Below, one piece after another: positions 52,377 to 61,437 of a stretch of 64,000 nt of DNA (position 1 is its first letter; each line of letters opens with the position of its first letter). Source of the DNA: Flavobacterium sp. MK4S-17 (GTDB taxonomy: Bacteria; Bacteroidota; Bacteroidia; Flavobacteriales; Flavobacteriaceae). Where the stretch lies: contig NZ_WWEP01000001.1 of the NCBI RefSeq assembly GCF_009848495.1, positions 186,001 through 250,000 on the forward strand, in the 5' to 3' direction. Made by a program: the position numbers and the translations under genes. Below the pieces are notes generated by a model that saw only the letters and a list, made by a program, of their open reading frames with translations, searched no databases and had not been told where the DNA came from.

Positions 52377-52496
52377 TTGTTATAATTTGATGTAAAAATA
52401 ATTTATGCTTAATACTAAATAAATCATTTTATTTGTAGGTTAGCAGCTAAACAAAATTTATCCTATATATAAGGAAAACATTACTTAAAACATCAA

Positions 52497-54182
52497 ATGC
52501 AAAAATTAAACAACCTGTTTGTTGTGTTGGCTTTTATAGGCGCAACTTTAAACTTACATGCACAAACCACAATCCTTGACGAAACTTTACTAACGCAGGA
52601 AAGCTTTACTACTTTTACACCGGTTAGTGTAACGGGTTATCAAAACTGGTATTTTAGTTCCTCTTACGGTGCTGTCTGCAGCGGCTATTCAGGCGGGCAA
52701 AGCTATGAAAATGAAGACTGGCTGGTTAGCCCTGTTATGAATTTATCTGAAGTGGATAATGCACAATTATCTTTCAGCCATGCCCGTGGCAATGCCGCAG
52801 TAATGAACGTGGGTGTTGAGCAGGGCTGGTATAAAGTGTATGCAACCGCAGCATATACGGGCGACCCGCTAACTACCCAGTGGATTGAGCTTCAGGGGGT
52901 AAATCAAAATATTACTTCTGCCTGGCAGTATATATCTTCGGGAAATATTACTATTCCCCAGGCTGCAAAATCGCAAAATTCCCGAATTGCATTCCGCTAT
53001 ATCAGTTCGGCATCCCAAAGTGCAACCTGGGAAATTAAGAATGTAAAAGTTACAGGTGATTACCAGGGTACCAATCCCGGTTCAGGCGGTGTTTTTAAAA
53101 TTACAAACTGGAATACAGAGTGGCTTGGCTGCGATACGTTTGGCCCAAGTAATGAAAACCAGCAAATTAATAATGTTGTGAGTGCCATGCTTACTATGAA
53201 TGCTGATATTTACTGCCTGCAGGAAGTTTCTAATACTGTATCAAGCCCATCAATAGCAACTATTGTTTCACTATTGGGGAGCGATGAATGGGGAGGCTCT
53301 ATAGTACCTTCCAACACCGGCGACTGCAACCAAAGGCAGGGTATCATTTATAAAAAATCAAGGGTACAGTTTGTAAGTGCTATGGAACTGAATAACGGTA
53401 ATGCCGCACTGGGCAATTCTTACTATTACAACTGGTCAAGCGGGCGTTTTCCTGCATTATATAATGTAAACCTAATTTCAGGTAATGCATCCGTACCCCT
53501 TACCATTATAAACATACATGCCAAAGCCGAAGACAATGAAGCTATGAGCCATACCCGCAGGGCAGGTGCTTCGCAGGCTTTAAAAACAATACTTGACGGT
53601 ACAAACTACAACACAAAAAACCTTGTAATAGTTGGTGATTTTAATGATTACCTTATTGGCACAAACAACTACGCGTGCAATTGCGGTGTATCACCTTATA
53701 AAAACTTTATGGATGATACAAGCAATTACAGTGGCATCACCAAATATATAAATGATGTAGATACAAGCTGGGGCGTGCGCCCTTTAATAGAGCATTTTAT
53801 AATTTCCAATGAACTGGCAGATAATTATATAAGCAACAGTGCCAAGCAGGAAATTACAATACCGCAAACCATCAGCAATTATTACAATACAACTTCCGGG
53901 CACCTGCCGGTAAGTGCCACATTTGAATTTTCTACATTAAGCAATACGAAAAATCCTGATTTTGTAGACCATTGGTCAATTTACCCTAACCCAGTGAAGG
54001 ACATTCTGAATATTGAAAATATGGATATTACATATAATAATACCATTGAAATATATGACCTGACAGGAAGGCAAATAATGGCCAAGAATTTAACCGAAGA
54101 TAAAGTTAATGTAAGTGCATTTCCTGCCGGTGTTTATATTTTAAAAATAGGTAACAGAAGTAAGAAATTTATAAAAGAATAA
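52497..54182 (+). CDS. Secreted endonuclease/exonuclease/phosphatase with T9SS domain
   Basis: 561 residues. After a signal peptide (NLFVVLAFIGATLNLHAQ), the N-terminal third resembles a choice-of-anchor J domain (ENEDWLVSPVMNLSEVDNAQLSFSHARG near residue 78). The middle is an endonuclease/exonuclease/phosphatase domain: ITNWNTEWLG near residue 200, the metal-ligand Glu in CLQEVSN, VIVGDFNDY near 380, and the SGHLPVSATF block with the catalytic His near 465. The C-terminal T9SS type A domain is WSIYPNPVKDILNIEN onward. It is a likely extracellular nuclease or phosphodiesterase, useful for phosphate scavenging. Confidence 0.9.
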   Translation: MQKLNNLFVVLAFIGATLNLHAQTTILDETLLTQESFTTFTPVSVTGYQNWYFSSSYGAVCSGYSGGQSYENEDWLVSPVMNLSEVDNAQLSFSHARGNAAVMNVGVEQGWYKVYATAAYTGDPLTTQWIELQGVNQNITSAWQYISSGNITIPQAAKSQNSRIAFRYISSASQSATWEIKNVKVTGDYQGTNPGSGGVFKITNWNTEWLGCDTFGPSNENQQINNVVSAMLTMNADIYCLQEVSNTVSSPSIATIVSLLGSDEWGGSIVPSNTGDCNQRQGIIYKKSRVQFVSAMELNNGNAALGNSYYYNWSSGRFPALYNVNLISGNASVPLTIINIHAKAEDNEAMSHTRRAGASQALKTILDGTNYNTKNLVIVGDFNDYLIGTNNYACNCGVSPYKNFMDDTSNYSGITKYINDVDTSWGVRPLIEHFIISNELADNYISNSAKQEITIPQTISNYYNTTSGHLPVSATFEFSTLSNTKNPDFVDHWSIYPNPVKDILNIENMDITYNNTIEIYDLTGRQIMAKNLTEDKVNVSAFPAGVYILKIGNRSKKFIKE

Positions 54183-54199
54183 TTACCGATTCATATAAA

Positions 54200-54230
54200 C
54201 AAAAATGGCAGCTATAGCTGCCATTTTTGT
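54200..54230. terminator. Bidirectional terminator
   Basis: AAAAATGGCAGCT with AGCTGCCATTTTT, 2-base loop, between convergent genes. Confidence 0.85.
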
Positions 54231-54248
54231 TTATTACCTCCTACCCCA

Positions 54249-55268
54249 TTAATTTATTTTTATAACGTGTTCCCAATAGGCACCACTTATATCTGTTATT
54301 TTTAAAGTGTAATCCCCTGTAGGCAGATTTACCAGATTATCATTAAATAAATTAAAAGTAGCCTTTGCCCCTAATGGAACAACAAGGCTGTGTTTACCCG
54401 GTTTAATTTTGGCGATATAATAGTTATTTATACTTTCTTTTGAAAGTGATGCCAATTCGTTTTGGATATATTCCATAATTGTATTGTTACTTTCATCCAA
54501 CAGTTCTATACCTATTACCCAAGAACCGTAAACATCGGCACCTTCTGTCCTGAACATATCAAACGAGAGCATGTCTTGCGTTATATTGCCGTTGGTAATT
54601 TCAAGTTTCGGCTTTACCGATTTGTTGTGAAGTTCACCCCAAAGCCCACCATGAAAAACCTGGTTAGTAAGTAAAGTTATAAAAAAGATAAGCAAAGAGC
54701 CTCCCAAAACAATTTTAGGAAAAACATTTTCTTTTAGTGGTAAAGCACCAGAACCTAAATAGGCAAACCATTTACTTTTAGCTATCCTGAAGTTATTCTT
54801 TATTAAATAATTATCTAATGAATATTTACCGCTTCCTGAAAGGAATAAAACAAAACCTGCTGCCATACCCAAAACACCAATCTGCCATTCATCAAGGCAG
54901 GTAGTGCCTATCCAGCCTGAACCTAAAAGTATACCCAGTGCTAAGAGAAATATCCCTGCACTCATCATTCTTGTAAACAACCCTAACATTATGAACAAGC
55001 CTACTATACCTTCAATTACTGTAAAAATTACCATGTTATACCAAAGTACTTCGGGATTTTCTACCATATACTGAATCAGCGGTTTTATGCCTAAAGCATT
55101 CGGTAAAAAATGATTGAATTTTTCACCAATATAACCCGGAGCTTCCGGGTCAAGCTTATTCTCTAAAATAAGGCGCCTCCAAAACGCTGAAAAGTAAGTC
55201 CACCCTACTACTAACCGTATCGCTAAAGCCAAAAGCCCTGCGTCATTTTTTATATTTATTTTTTCCAT
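54249..55268 (-). CDS. DoxD-DoxA fusion, possible thiosulfate:quinone oxidoreductase
   Basis: 339 residues. The N-terminal half has DoxD/DoxX-type membrane segments (LLALAIRLVVGWTYFSAFWRRL at residue 13, IEGIVGLFIMLGLFTRMMSAGIFLLALGILLGSGW, then AAGFVLFLSGSGKYSLDNYL). The C-terminal half has one span then a periplasmic beta-rich region (KPKLEITNGNITQDMLSF to ITDISGAYWEHVIKIN) that fits DoxA. In Acidianus the two subunits DoxD and DoxA together form a thiosulfate:quinone oxidoreductase. Fused versions occur in Bacteroidota. No other sulfur oxidation gene is nearby, so the substrate is uncertain. Confidence 0.8.
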   Translation of the reverse strand: MEKINIKNDAGLLALAIRLVVGWTYFSAFWRRLILENKLDPEAPGYIGEKFNHFLPNALGIKPLIQYMVENPEVLWYNMVIFTVIEGIVGLFIMLGLFTRMMSAGIFLLALGILLGSGWIGTTCLDEWQIGVLGMAAGFVLFLSGSGKYSLDNYLIKNNFRIAKSKWFAYLGSGALPLKENVFPKIVLGGSLLIFFITLLTNQVFHGGLWGELHNKSVKPKLEITNGNITQDMLSFDMFRTEGADVYGSWVIGIELLDESNNTIMEYIQNELASLSKESINNYYIAKIKPGKHSLVVPLGAKATFNLFNDNLVNLPTGDYTLKITDISGAYWEHVIKIN

Positions 55269-55378
55269 ACTATTTTATATGCTTAATTATCACCAAAAGA
55301 ATGTGGTGACTGTTTGAATTTAATATATCCCTGAATCAAATTTTGAGTTTCTAACCCAAAATACGTGATAATAAAGGT

Positions 55379-55750
55379 TTACAGATATTCCTTAAAATTT
55401 TGGTATAATATATAAAGTGGGATTTTGGCAGCCTGACTGCTCAGTGGGCTATATGCCAAAGCAGGCTGTTTAGAAAAATAAGGCAAATGAAAAAACCATT
55501 TCTTACCTGAAAAGATTACAGACAAATATTTGCCTGCGGATTTTTCTTTAACAGAAGTGGTTTTGGTAACTTCAAAATCACTACAAGTGCTGCTTAAGGT
55601 AGTTTGACTTTTATTCGTAACCTCTGTTTGGGGAATACCAAGCCCTGACTGAATGGATTTCCTGACTTTACAAGGAGAAATCAACAGCAGTAAAGCCAAA
55701 AGCAAAATTGGAAGTATGTTACTTGTCAACCTTGTGTTTTTACCATTCAT
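55379..55750 (-). CDS. Small hypothetical protein with N-terminal anchor
   Basis: 123 residues. A hydrophobic start (ILPILLLALLLLISPC, Cys27) looks like a signal or lipobox anchor, followed by a polar region with Ser/Thr-rich text and a C-terminal YFSKQPALAYSPLSSQAAKIPLYILYQNFKEYL. I recall similar short flavobacterial proteins that end ILYQxF, with unknown function. A TAAATTTG box ends 4 bases ahead of the ATG, so the mRNA may be leaderless. Confidence 0.65.
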   Translation of the reverse strand: MNGKNTRLTSNILPILLLALLLLISPCKVRKSIQSGLGIPQTEVTNKSQTTLSSTCSDFEVTKTTSVKEKSAGKYLSVIFSGKKWFFHLPYFSKQPALAYSPLSSQAAKIPLYILYQNFKEYL

Positions 55751-55754
55751 GCCG

Positions 55755-55762
55755 CAAATTTA
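55755..55762 (-). promoter_or_regulatory. Promoter -7 box abutting the 55750 start
   Basis: Minus-strand TAAATTTG, 4 bases from the ATG. Transcription would start at or within the first codon. Confidence 0.5.
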
Positions 55763-55892
55763 TAAAATCTAAAATAGAAGTAAATTACCATTTGGAGATT
55801 GTAACAACTATTTTTAATATGCAAATAAAATAAAAGTTAATACTAATTAAATATTTTTACGTTGTATCTTAATTATAATTATTACTTATTCC

Positions 55893-56518
55893 ATAAAAAA
55901 TTTACTGTTACTAGCCTTTACCTTTTGTTACAGTTTTACAATAGCACAAAAAATAGAAAAAGATTCTCTTTTAAAAAAAGATATAGATATAGTACTGGAG
56001 GAGATTCAATTTATGTATGACTATGACCAAGCGATGAGGGAATATAGTTTATTTAAAACATTTGACAAAAAAAAACAGACAGTATAGAAAACTTGGAATC
56101 AGGCCTCACACGGAAATATATTGTTGAGCATAAATTTAAGTCTGATACCTTGTCAAAATACATTTTCAAAAACTATATCAACTATTTTGATGATTTGCAT
56201 ACAAAAAGAATTATTCAACTGACAAAGAAATATGGTTTTCCTTCCAGAGAAAGACTTGAATTATATTCCCAAAAAGAATTTGGAGAAGAATTTAACCCTT
56301 ATATATTAATGGTTCATGCACCGAAGGTATACTGGGAAGAGTTGAAAGTTTTAATGAAACAAGAACTGCTTTACGGAACTATAGACAGATGCAAGTATGG
56401 ACATTTATTATGGCATTTTAACGGCAGGAAAGATGTAAATGACCTCCTAAATAATGGTTTTGAATATATAGTAGATGAAAATGGCACTAAAACGCTAAGC
56501 GCTGTAAATTGTGATTGA
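55893..56518 (+). pseudogene. Broken gene for a small exported protein
   Basis: Frame 1, beginning ATA-AAA-AAT at 55893, encodes KNLLLLAFTFCYSFTIAQ, a convincing signal peptide, and continues about 60 codons to a TAG at 56085. There is no ATG, GTG or TTG to begin it; the first codon is ATA where ATG would be expected. At a run of nine A (56067-56075) the coding sense moves to a second frame, which carries 141 more residues, including KYGFPSRERLELYSQKEF and HLLWHFNGRKDVNDLL. A single missing A restores one protein of about 208 residues. Both lesions argue for a decayed gene, or possibly slippage. I know no family with certainty. Confidence 0.7.
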
Positions 56519-56557
56519 TGCCTTGACTTTAGTAACTCCAGTCGTACCTATCATTAT

Positions 56558-56597
56558 AAAAGTATATGCCCTATCATTTTGATAGGGTTTACTTTTT
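56558..56597 (+). terminator. Hairpin after the broken gene
   Basis: CCCTATCA and TGATAGGG with a 3-base loop, extended by outer AAAAGTA/TACTTTT pairs, followed by a T tract. Confidence 0.75.
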
Positions 56598-56693
56598 TAC
56601 AAATTAATTACACCCCTTAATATCAATTATTTAAGTAATTTTAATATTTCAGGTACAGGTTTTGGCATAACAGGATAAAACAAATTTATCCTT

Positions 56694-57026
56694 ATGGAAA
56701 CCAAAATTAAAAAAACAATTGACGAATGGCTGCCGGAAGCCGTGGGCACGCTGAGCAGTGATACTGTAAACGATTATGATATGCTTCGTTCGGTATCTGA
56801 ATATTGCCTGCTTAATGCTGCCGGCAATAAAGAAAAAGTTACAGAAGTTTTCAAAGTAATCAACATGCTGTATCAGGAAGGGCATGCCTATACCCGGCAC
56901 TGTATAGAAAACGAATTTATCTGCAACTTTATAGAAAACTCCCCTGCCCTCCCCCTTAGGGAATATATCAACTACATGCCATCCCCGCTTAAAGAAGCAT
57001 TTATTAAAACCCTTATAGAATTATAA
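56694..57026 (+). CDS. Small protein heading the kdp operon, unknown
   Basis: 110 residues, soluble and mainly helical, with acidic and basic residues mixed (METKIKKTIDEWLPEAVGTL, AAGNKEKVTEVFKVINMLYQEGH). It ends ALPLREYINYMPSPLKEAFIKTLIEL. No signal peptide or membrane span. It precedes kdpF by 2 bases and lies in the same direction, so it is probably part of the operon. I do not recognise a family; it may be an uncharacterised regulator or assembly factor. Confidence 0.7.
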   Translation: METKIKKTIDEWLPEAVGTLSSDTVNDYDMLRSVSEYCLLNAAGNKEKVTEVFKVINMLYQEGHAYTRHCIENEFICNFIENSPALPLREYINYMPSPLKEAFIKTLIEL

Positions 57027-57028
57027 TT

Positions 57029-57106
57029 ATGGCAGCACTATTTATCCTGGCACTGGCTGTTTTTGCCTATATAGCCTATGTATTAATTAAACCTGAAAAA
57101 TTTTAA
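57029..57106 (+). CDS. kdpF: KdpF-like small membrane peptide
   Basis: 25 residues (AALFILALAVFAYIAYVLIK, then PEKF), a single membrane helix, directly upstream of kdpA, with only 3 bases between. This is the size and place of KdpF, the small lipid-like stabilising subunit of the KdpFABC potassium pump. It was not long enough to be listed by ordinary gene size cut-offs. Confidence 0.8.
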   Translation: MAALFILALAVFAYIAYVLIKPEKF

Positions 57107-57109
57107 ACT

Positions 57110-58807
57110 ATGGACAGTGAAATATTAGGCATAATTGTAACGTATGGGTTAGTATTATTATTTGCCATACCATTAGGCAGGTATATAGGAAAAGTATTCA
57201 CTTATGAAAATACATGGCTCGATAAGGTTTTTAACCCTTTAGACAGGCTGTTCTTTAAGATAGGAGGTATTAATACCGGTAAAGAAATGACCTGGAAGGA
57301 ACACTTGGTTGCTTTACTGACTATTAATCTTACCTGGTTTATATTATCTATGCTGGTTCTTACCAATATGGCATGGCTTCCTCTCAACCCCGATGAAAAC
57401 CCGTCTATGAGTTTAGACCTGGCTTTTAATACCTCGGTAAGCTTCGTAACAAATACTAACCTGCAGCATTATTCAGGAGAAACTGCCTTGTCCTATTTAG
57501 GGCAGCTTACACTCATGTTATGGCAGTTTATAAGTGCTGCAACCGGCATTGCTATTTGTGCTGTGGTATTTAAGGCCATGAAAGCAAAAACAGCAAATAC
57601 GTTGGGTAACTTTTACAGCTATTTTGTGCGTTCAGCAACAAGGATCCTATTTCCGCTTGCTGTTATTGTTGCAATTATACTTGCCTTTAACGGTACACCT
57701 ATGACATTTGAAGGCAAAGATAGTATTACAACCCTTGAAGGTGAGCAACAGGAGATAAGCCGTGGCCCCGTAGCCGCTTTTGTTGCCATCAAGCAGTTAG
57801 GCACAAACGGAGGAGGCTTTTATGGGCCTAACTCCTCTAATCCTATGGAAAACCCTACCTACTTAACTAATATAGTGGAAACGGTATCCATATTCCTTAT
57901 CCCCATTGCGCTTGTTTTTGCTTTAGGCTATGTTTTAAAACGCAGGAAAATGGCCTGGACTATTTACGGAGTCATGACAATGGGATTTTTATTATTGCTC
58001 ATTCCCTCTGTAATAAGTGAGATGAACGGCAACGCTGCTATAGGCGAAATGGGCATTTCACAACAAATGGGAAGTATGGAAGGTAAAGAAGTTAGGTTTG
58101 GCGCAGCAGCATCCGCTAACTGGGCAACTTATACAACATGTACCAGTAACGGGTCGGTAAATGCCATGCACGATAGTATGACACCAATAACAGGAGCCAC
58201 TACGCTGTTGGGAATGATGGTAAATTGTTTTTACGGTGGTGTTGGTGTCGGCTTCCTTAATTTTTACATATTTATTATACTGGCTGTTTTTATAAGCGGG
58301 TTAATGGTAGGGCGCACTCCTGAATTTTTAGGTAAGAAAATTGAAGCCCGCGAAATGAAAATTGCAATGATGGTGGCTCTTTTACATCCCTTTTTAATTT
58401 TAGCAGGTACTGCGCTGGCAAGCTATATTTATGCCGGCAATCCGCAGGAATATGCTGGCTGGCTGGCTAATCCGGGATATCATGGTTTCAGCGAAATGTT
58501 ATATGAGTTTACCTCTTCCTCAGCCAATAATGGTAGTGGTTTTGAAGGACTGGGCGACAATACCCCTTTCTGGAATTATGCCTGCGGGGTTGTAATGCTG
58601 TTGGCAAGATACCTGCCTATTATAGGGCCTGTTGCCATAGCCGGAATACTGGCTTCAAAAAAATACGTTCCTGAAAGTTCGGGTACGCTTAAAACGGATA
58701 CAGCCACATTTGGGTTTATGGTTTTTGCGGTAATATTTATCGTGGCTGCACTATCCTTTTTCCCTGCCCTAACACTTGGCCCAATCGCTGAATATTTTTC
58801 AATGTGA
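57110..58807 (+). CDS. kdpA: Kdp potassium-channel subunit KdpA
   Basis: 565 residues with about 10 membrane spans. The potassium-binding selectivity regions include NTSVSFVTNTNLQHYSGET near residue 110, KQLGTNGGGFYGPNSSNPMENP near 228, ATYTTCTSNGSVNAMHDSMTP near 345, and TSSSANNGSGFEGLGDNTPFW near 468. KdpA is the channel-like subunit of the ATP-driven high-affinity K+ uptake complex, feeding K+ to KdpB. The operon order kdpF-A-B-C is standard. Confidence 0.96.
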   Translation: MDSEILGIIVTYGLVLLFAIPLGRYIGKVFTYENTWLDKVFNPLDRLFFKIGGINTGKEMTWKEHLVALLTINLTWFILSMLVLTNMAWLPLNPDENPSMSLDLAFNTSVSFVTNTNLQHYSGETALSYLGQLTLMLWQFISAATGIAICAVVFKAMKAKTANTLGNFYSYFVRSATRILFPLAVIVAIILAFNGTPMTFEGKDSITTLEGEQQEISRGPVAAFVAIKQLGTNGGGFYGPNSSNPMENPTYLTNIVETVSIFLIPIALVFALGYVLKRRKMAWTIYGVMTMGFLLLLIPSVISEMNGNAAIGEMGISQQMGSMEGKEVRFGAAASANWATYTTCTSNGSVNAMHDSMTPITGATTLLGMMVNCFYGGVGVGFLNFYIFIILAVFISGLMVGRTPEFLGKKIEAREMKIAMMVALLHPFLILAGTALASYIYAGNPQEYAGWLANPGYHGFSEMLYEFTSSSANNGSGFEGLGDNTPFWNYACGVVMLLARYLPIIGPVAIAGILASKKYVPESSGTLKTDTATFGFMVFAVIFIVAALSFFPALTLGPIAEYFSM

Positions 58808-58825
58808 AATAAAAACAATTAAAAA

Positions 58826-60865
58826 ATGAAATCTCAAAATACATCATTGTTTCAGGGAGGCATTGTAAAACAGTCCTTAAAACAATCTTTTATAAAACTT
58901 AACCCGTTAACACTCATAAAAAACCCGGTTATGTTTACTGTGGAAGTGGGAACTGCGGTAATATTATGTGTCTGCATCTGGATTTTGGCAGGCGAACAGT
59001 CACAAGGTAGTTTTGCCTATAACTTTACATTATTTATGCTGTTGCTGCTAACACTCCTGTTTGCCAATTTTGCCGAGGCAATAGCCGAAGCACGTGGCAA
59101 ATCGCAGGCTGACAGCTTGAGGAAAACAAGGGAGGAAACACCTGCAAAGAAAATTGAGGCGGTTGGGGAACTGTATGTAAATGAAGTTAACATAGTACCA
59201 TCCTCAAGCCTTAAAAAAGGAGATTATTTTATCTGTGAAGCAGGTGATATTATCCCTGCTGACGGGGAAATAATTGAAGGACTTGCCACTATTGATGAGA
59301 GCGCCATTACAGGTGAAAGCGCCCCGGTAATCCGTGAGGCGGGTGGCGATAAAAGTTCTGTTACAGGTGGTACAAAAGTATTGTCCGATAAAATAACAGT
59401 ACAAGTAACCACGCAGCAGGGTGAAAGTTTTCTTGACAAGATGATTGCACTGGTAGAGGGTGCATCCCGTCAAAAAACACCCAATGAGATAGCGCTTACA
59501 ATACTCCTGGCAGGATTTACGCTTGTTTTTATAATTGTTTGTGTAACCCTTAAACCTTTTGCAGATTATGCTGATGTGCCCATAACAATAGCTGCTTTTA
59601 TATCCCTATTTATATGCCTTATCCCTACCACAATCGGCGGGCTGCTTTCTGCAATAGGCATAGCGGGTATGGACAGGGCATTAAGAGCCAATGTAATAAC
59701 CAAATCAGGTAAGGCGGTTGAAACTGCAGGTGATATTGATGTACTGCTTCTGGATAAAACCGGTACCATAACCATCGGCAACCGTAAAGCCACCCATTTC
59801 CATACTGCACAGGCAGTTGATGAAAAAATTTTTATAAAAGCCGCTGTATTAAGTTCGCTGGCAGATGAAACGCCCGAAGGCAAGTCAATTATTGAATTAT
59901 CCGGTATTGACGCTCATACGGTTAAGATTGAGAACCCAAGGTTTATAAAGTTTACGGCTGAAACCAGAAGCTCAGGGATTGATTTTGGTCAAACCCGAAT
60001 AAGGAAAGGGGCTTATGATGCTATTAAAAACCTGGTGGAGCAATCAGGAAATATTTTTCCTGAATACATAACTGAAATAGTACATAAAATATCGGCCAAT
60101 GGCGGTACCCCGCTTGTGGTTTGCGAAAATGAAAAAGTACTGGGAGTTATTGAGCTGCAGGATATTATCAAGACAGGAATAAAGGAACGCTTTGAAAGAT
60201 TACGCAAAATGGGAGTTAAAACGGTTATGGTTACCGGAGATAATCCATTAACGGCAAAATACATAGCTGAAAAAGCAGGAGTTGACGACTTTATTGCAGA
60301 AGCAAAGCCTGAAGATAAAATGAACTACATAAAAAATGAGCAGCAGCAAGGCAAGTTGGTAGCCATGATGGGCGATGGAACCAATGACGCCCCTGCCCTT
60401 GCACAGGCAGATGTAGGGGTTGCCATGAACAGTGGTACACAGGCTGCTAAAGAGGCAGGAAATATGGTTGACCTTGACAACGACCCCACTAAGCTTATTG
60501 AGATAGTGGAAATAGGCAAACAGCTTTTAATGACAAGGGGAACACTTACTACCTTTAGCATAGCTAATGACGTAGCCAAATATTTTGCTATTATTCCTGC
60601 ATTGTTTATTGCTGCCATACCTGCCCTGCAGGGCTTAAATGTAATGAACCTGCACAGCCCTGAAAGTGCCATACTATCGGCTGTAATATTTAATGCTGTC
60701 ATTATACCCTTGCTTATCCCGTTAGCATTAAAAGGTGTTGCCTACAAGCCAATAGGTGCTTCTGCCCTGTTAAGGCGAAATCTGCTTGTGTATGGGCTTG
60801 GTGGTGTTATAGCCCCTTTTATAGGCATAAAACTAATAGACCTTTTTGTAGCATTGTTTATTTAA
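58826..60865 (+). CDS. kdpB: Kdp potassium-pump ATPase KdpB
   Basis: 679 residues, P-type ATPase. Actuator TGES motif in [10 protein letters not shown] (about residue 163), phosphorylation motif [15 protein letters not shown] (about 312), [31 protein letters not shown] (nucleotide region), and [21 protein letters not shown] hinge. It couples ATP hydrolysis to K+ uptake through KdpA. It starts 18 bases after kdpA and 11 bases before kdpC. The residue count matches the family. Confidence 0.96.
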   Translation: MKSQNTSLFQGGIVKQSLKQSFIKLNPLTLIKNPVMFTVEVGTAVILCVCIWILAGEQSQGSFAYNFTLFMLLLLTLLFANFAEAIAEARGKSQADSLRKTREETPAKKIEAVGELYVNEVNIVPSSSLKKGDYFICEAGDIIPADGEIIEGLATIDESAITGESAPVIREAGGDKSSVTGGTKVLSDKITVQVTTQQGESFLDKMIALVEGASRQKTPNEIALTILLAGFTLVFIIVCVTLKPFADYADVPITIAAFISLFICLIPTTIGGLLSAIGIAGMDRALRANVITKSGKAVETAGDIDVLLLDKTGTITIGNRKATHFHTAQAVDEKIFIKAAVLSSLADETPEGKSIIELSGIDAHTVKIENPRFIKFTAETRSSGIDFGQTRIRKGAYDAIKNLVEQSGNIFPEYITEIVHKISANGGTPLVVCENEKVLGVIELQDIIKTGIKERFERLRKMGVKTVMVTGDNPLTAKYIAEKAGVDDFIAEAKPEDKMNYIKNEQQQGKLVAMMGDGTNDAPALAQADVGVAMNSGTQAAKEAGNMVDLDNDPTKLIEIVEIGKQLLMTRGTLTTFSIANDVAKYFAIIPALFIAAIPALQGLNVMNLHSPESAILSAVIFNAVIIPLLIPLALKGVAYKPIGASALLRRNLLVYGLGGVIAPFIGIKLIDLFVALFI

Positions 60866-60876
60866 ATATTATAAAA

Positions 60877-61437
60877 ATGAAAAACCATATAGTACCAGCC
60901 ATAAGGCTAACATTATTCTGTGCTGTTTTCTTTTGCGGTTTTTATACGCTTAGTATCCTTGGCATAGCACAGTTTGCACCCAATAAAGGAAAAGGGGAAA
61001 TAGTTTCTGCTGAAGGAAAAATCCATCATATAAATGTAGCGCAAAACTTTACGCAGGACAGTTATTTTTGGCCGCGACCTTCTGCGGTTGATTATAACGG
61101 TGCCGGCTCAGGCGGAAGCAACAAAGGGCCATCCAACCCTGATTACTTAGCTGAAGTAGAAGCACGTATTGATAGTTTTCTGTTAAAAAATCCGGGGATT
61201 GACCGTAAAGATATACCTTCTGAAATGGTTACTTCTTCCGGAAGCGGCCTTGATCCGCATATTAGTGTTGCAGCAGCAAAAATTCAGGTAAAGCGCATTG
61301 CAAAAGCGCGAAACCTCCCAGAACAAAAAATTACAAGCATTATAAAAGACAATACTGAAAAACCTTTATTAGGATTTTTAGGTACAGAAAAAATAAATGT
61401 ATTACAGCTTAACTTAGCATTAAATAATTTGAAATGA
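60877..61437 (+). CDS. kdpC: Kdp subunit KdpC
   Basis: 186 residues. One N-terminal membrane span (IRLTLFCAVFFCGFYTLSILG) and a soluble extracytoplasmic part with FWPRPSAVDYNGAGSGGSNKGPSNPDYL near residue 67 and the family block PSEMVTSSGSGLDPHISVAAAKIQVKRIAKAR near 110. KdpC stabilises or modulates nucleotide affinity of the Kdp complex. The stop overlaps the next gene's start by 4 bases. Confidence 0.95.
   Translation: MKNHIVPAIRLTLFCAVFFCGFYTLSILGIAQFAPNKGKGEIVSAEGKIHHINVAQNFTQDSYFWPRPSAVDYNGAGSGGSNKGPSNPDYLAEVEARIDSFLLKNPGIDRKDIPSEMVTSSGSGLDPHISVAAAKIQVKRIAKARNLPEQKITSIIKDNTEKPLLGFLGTEKINVLQLNLALNNLK

Noticed and set aside
56093..56518. Independent gene starting at the TTG at 56093
   Set aside because: No ribosome site or promoter precedes it, and the upstream frame carries a matching signal peptide, so I treat the whole as one broken gene.
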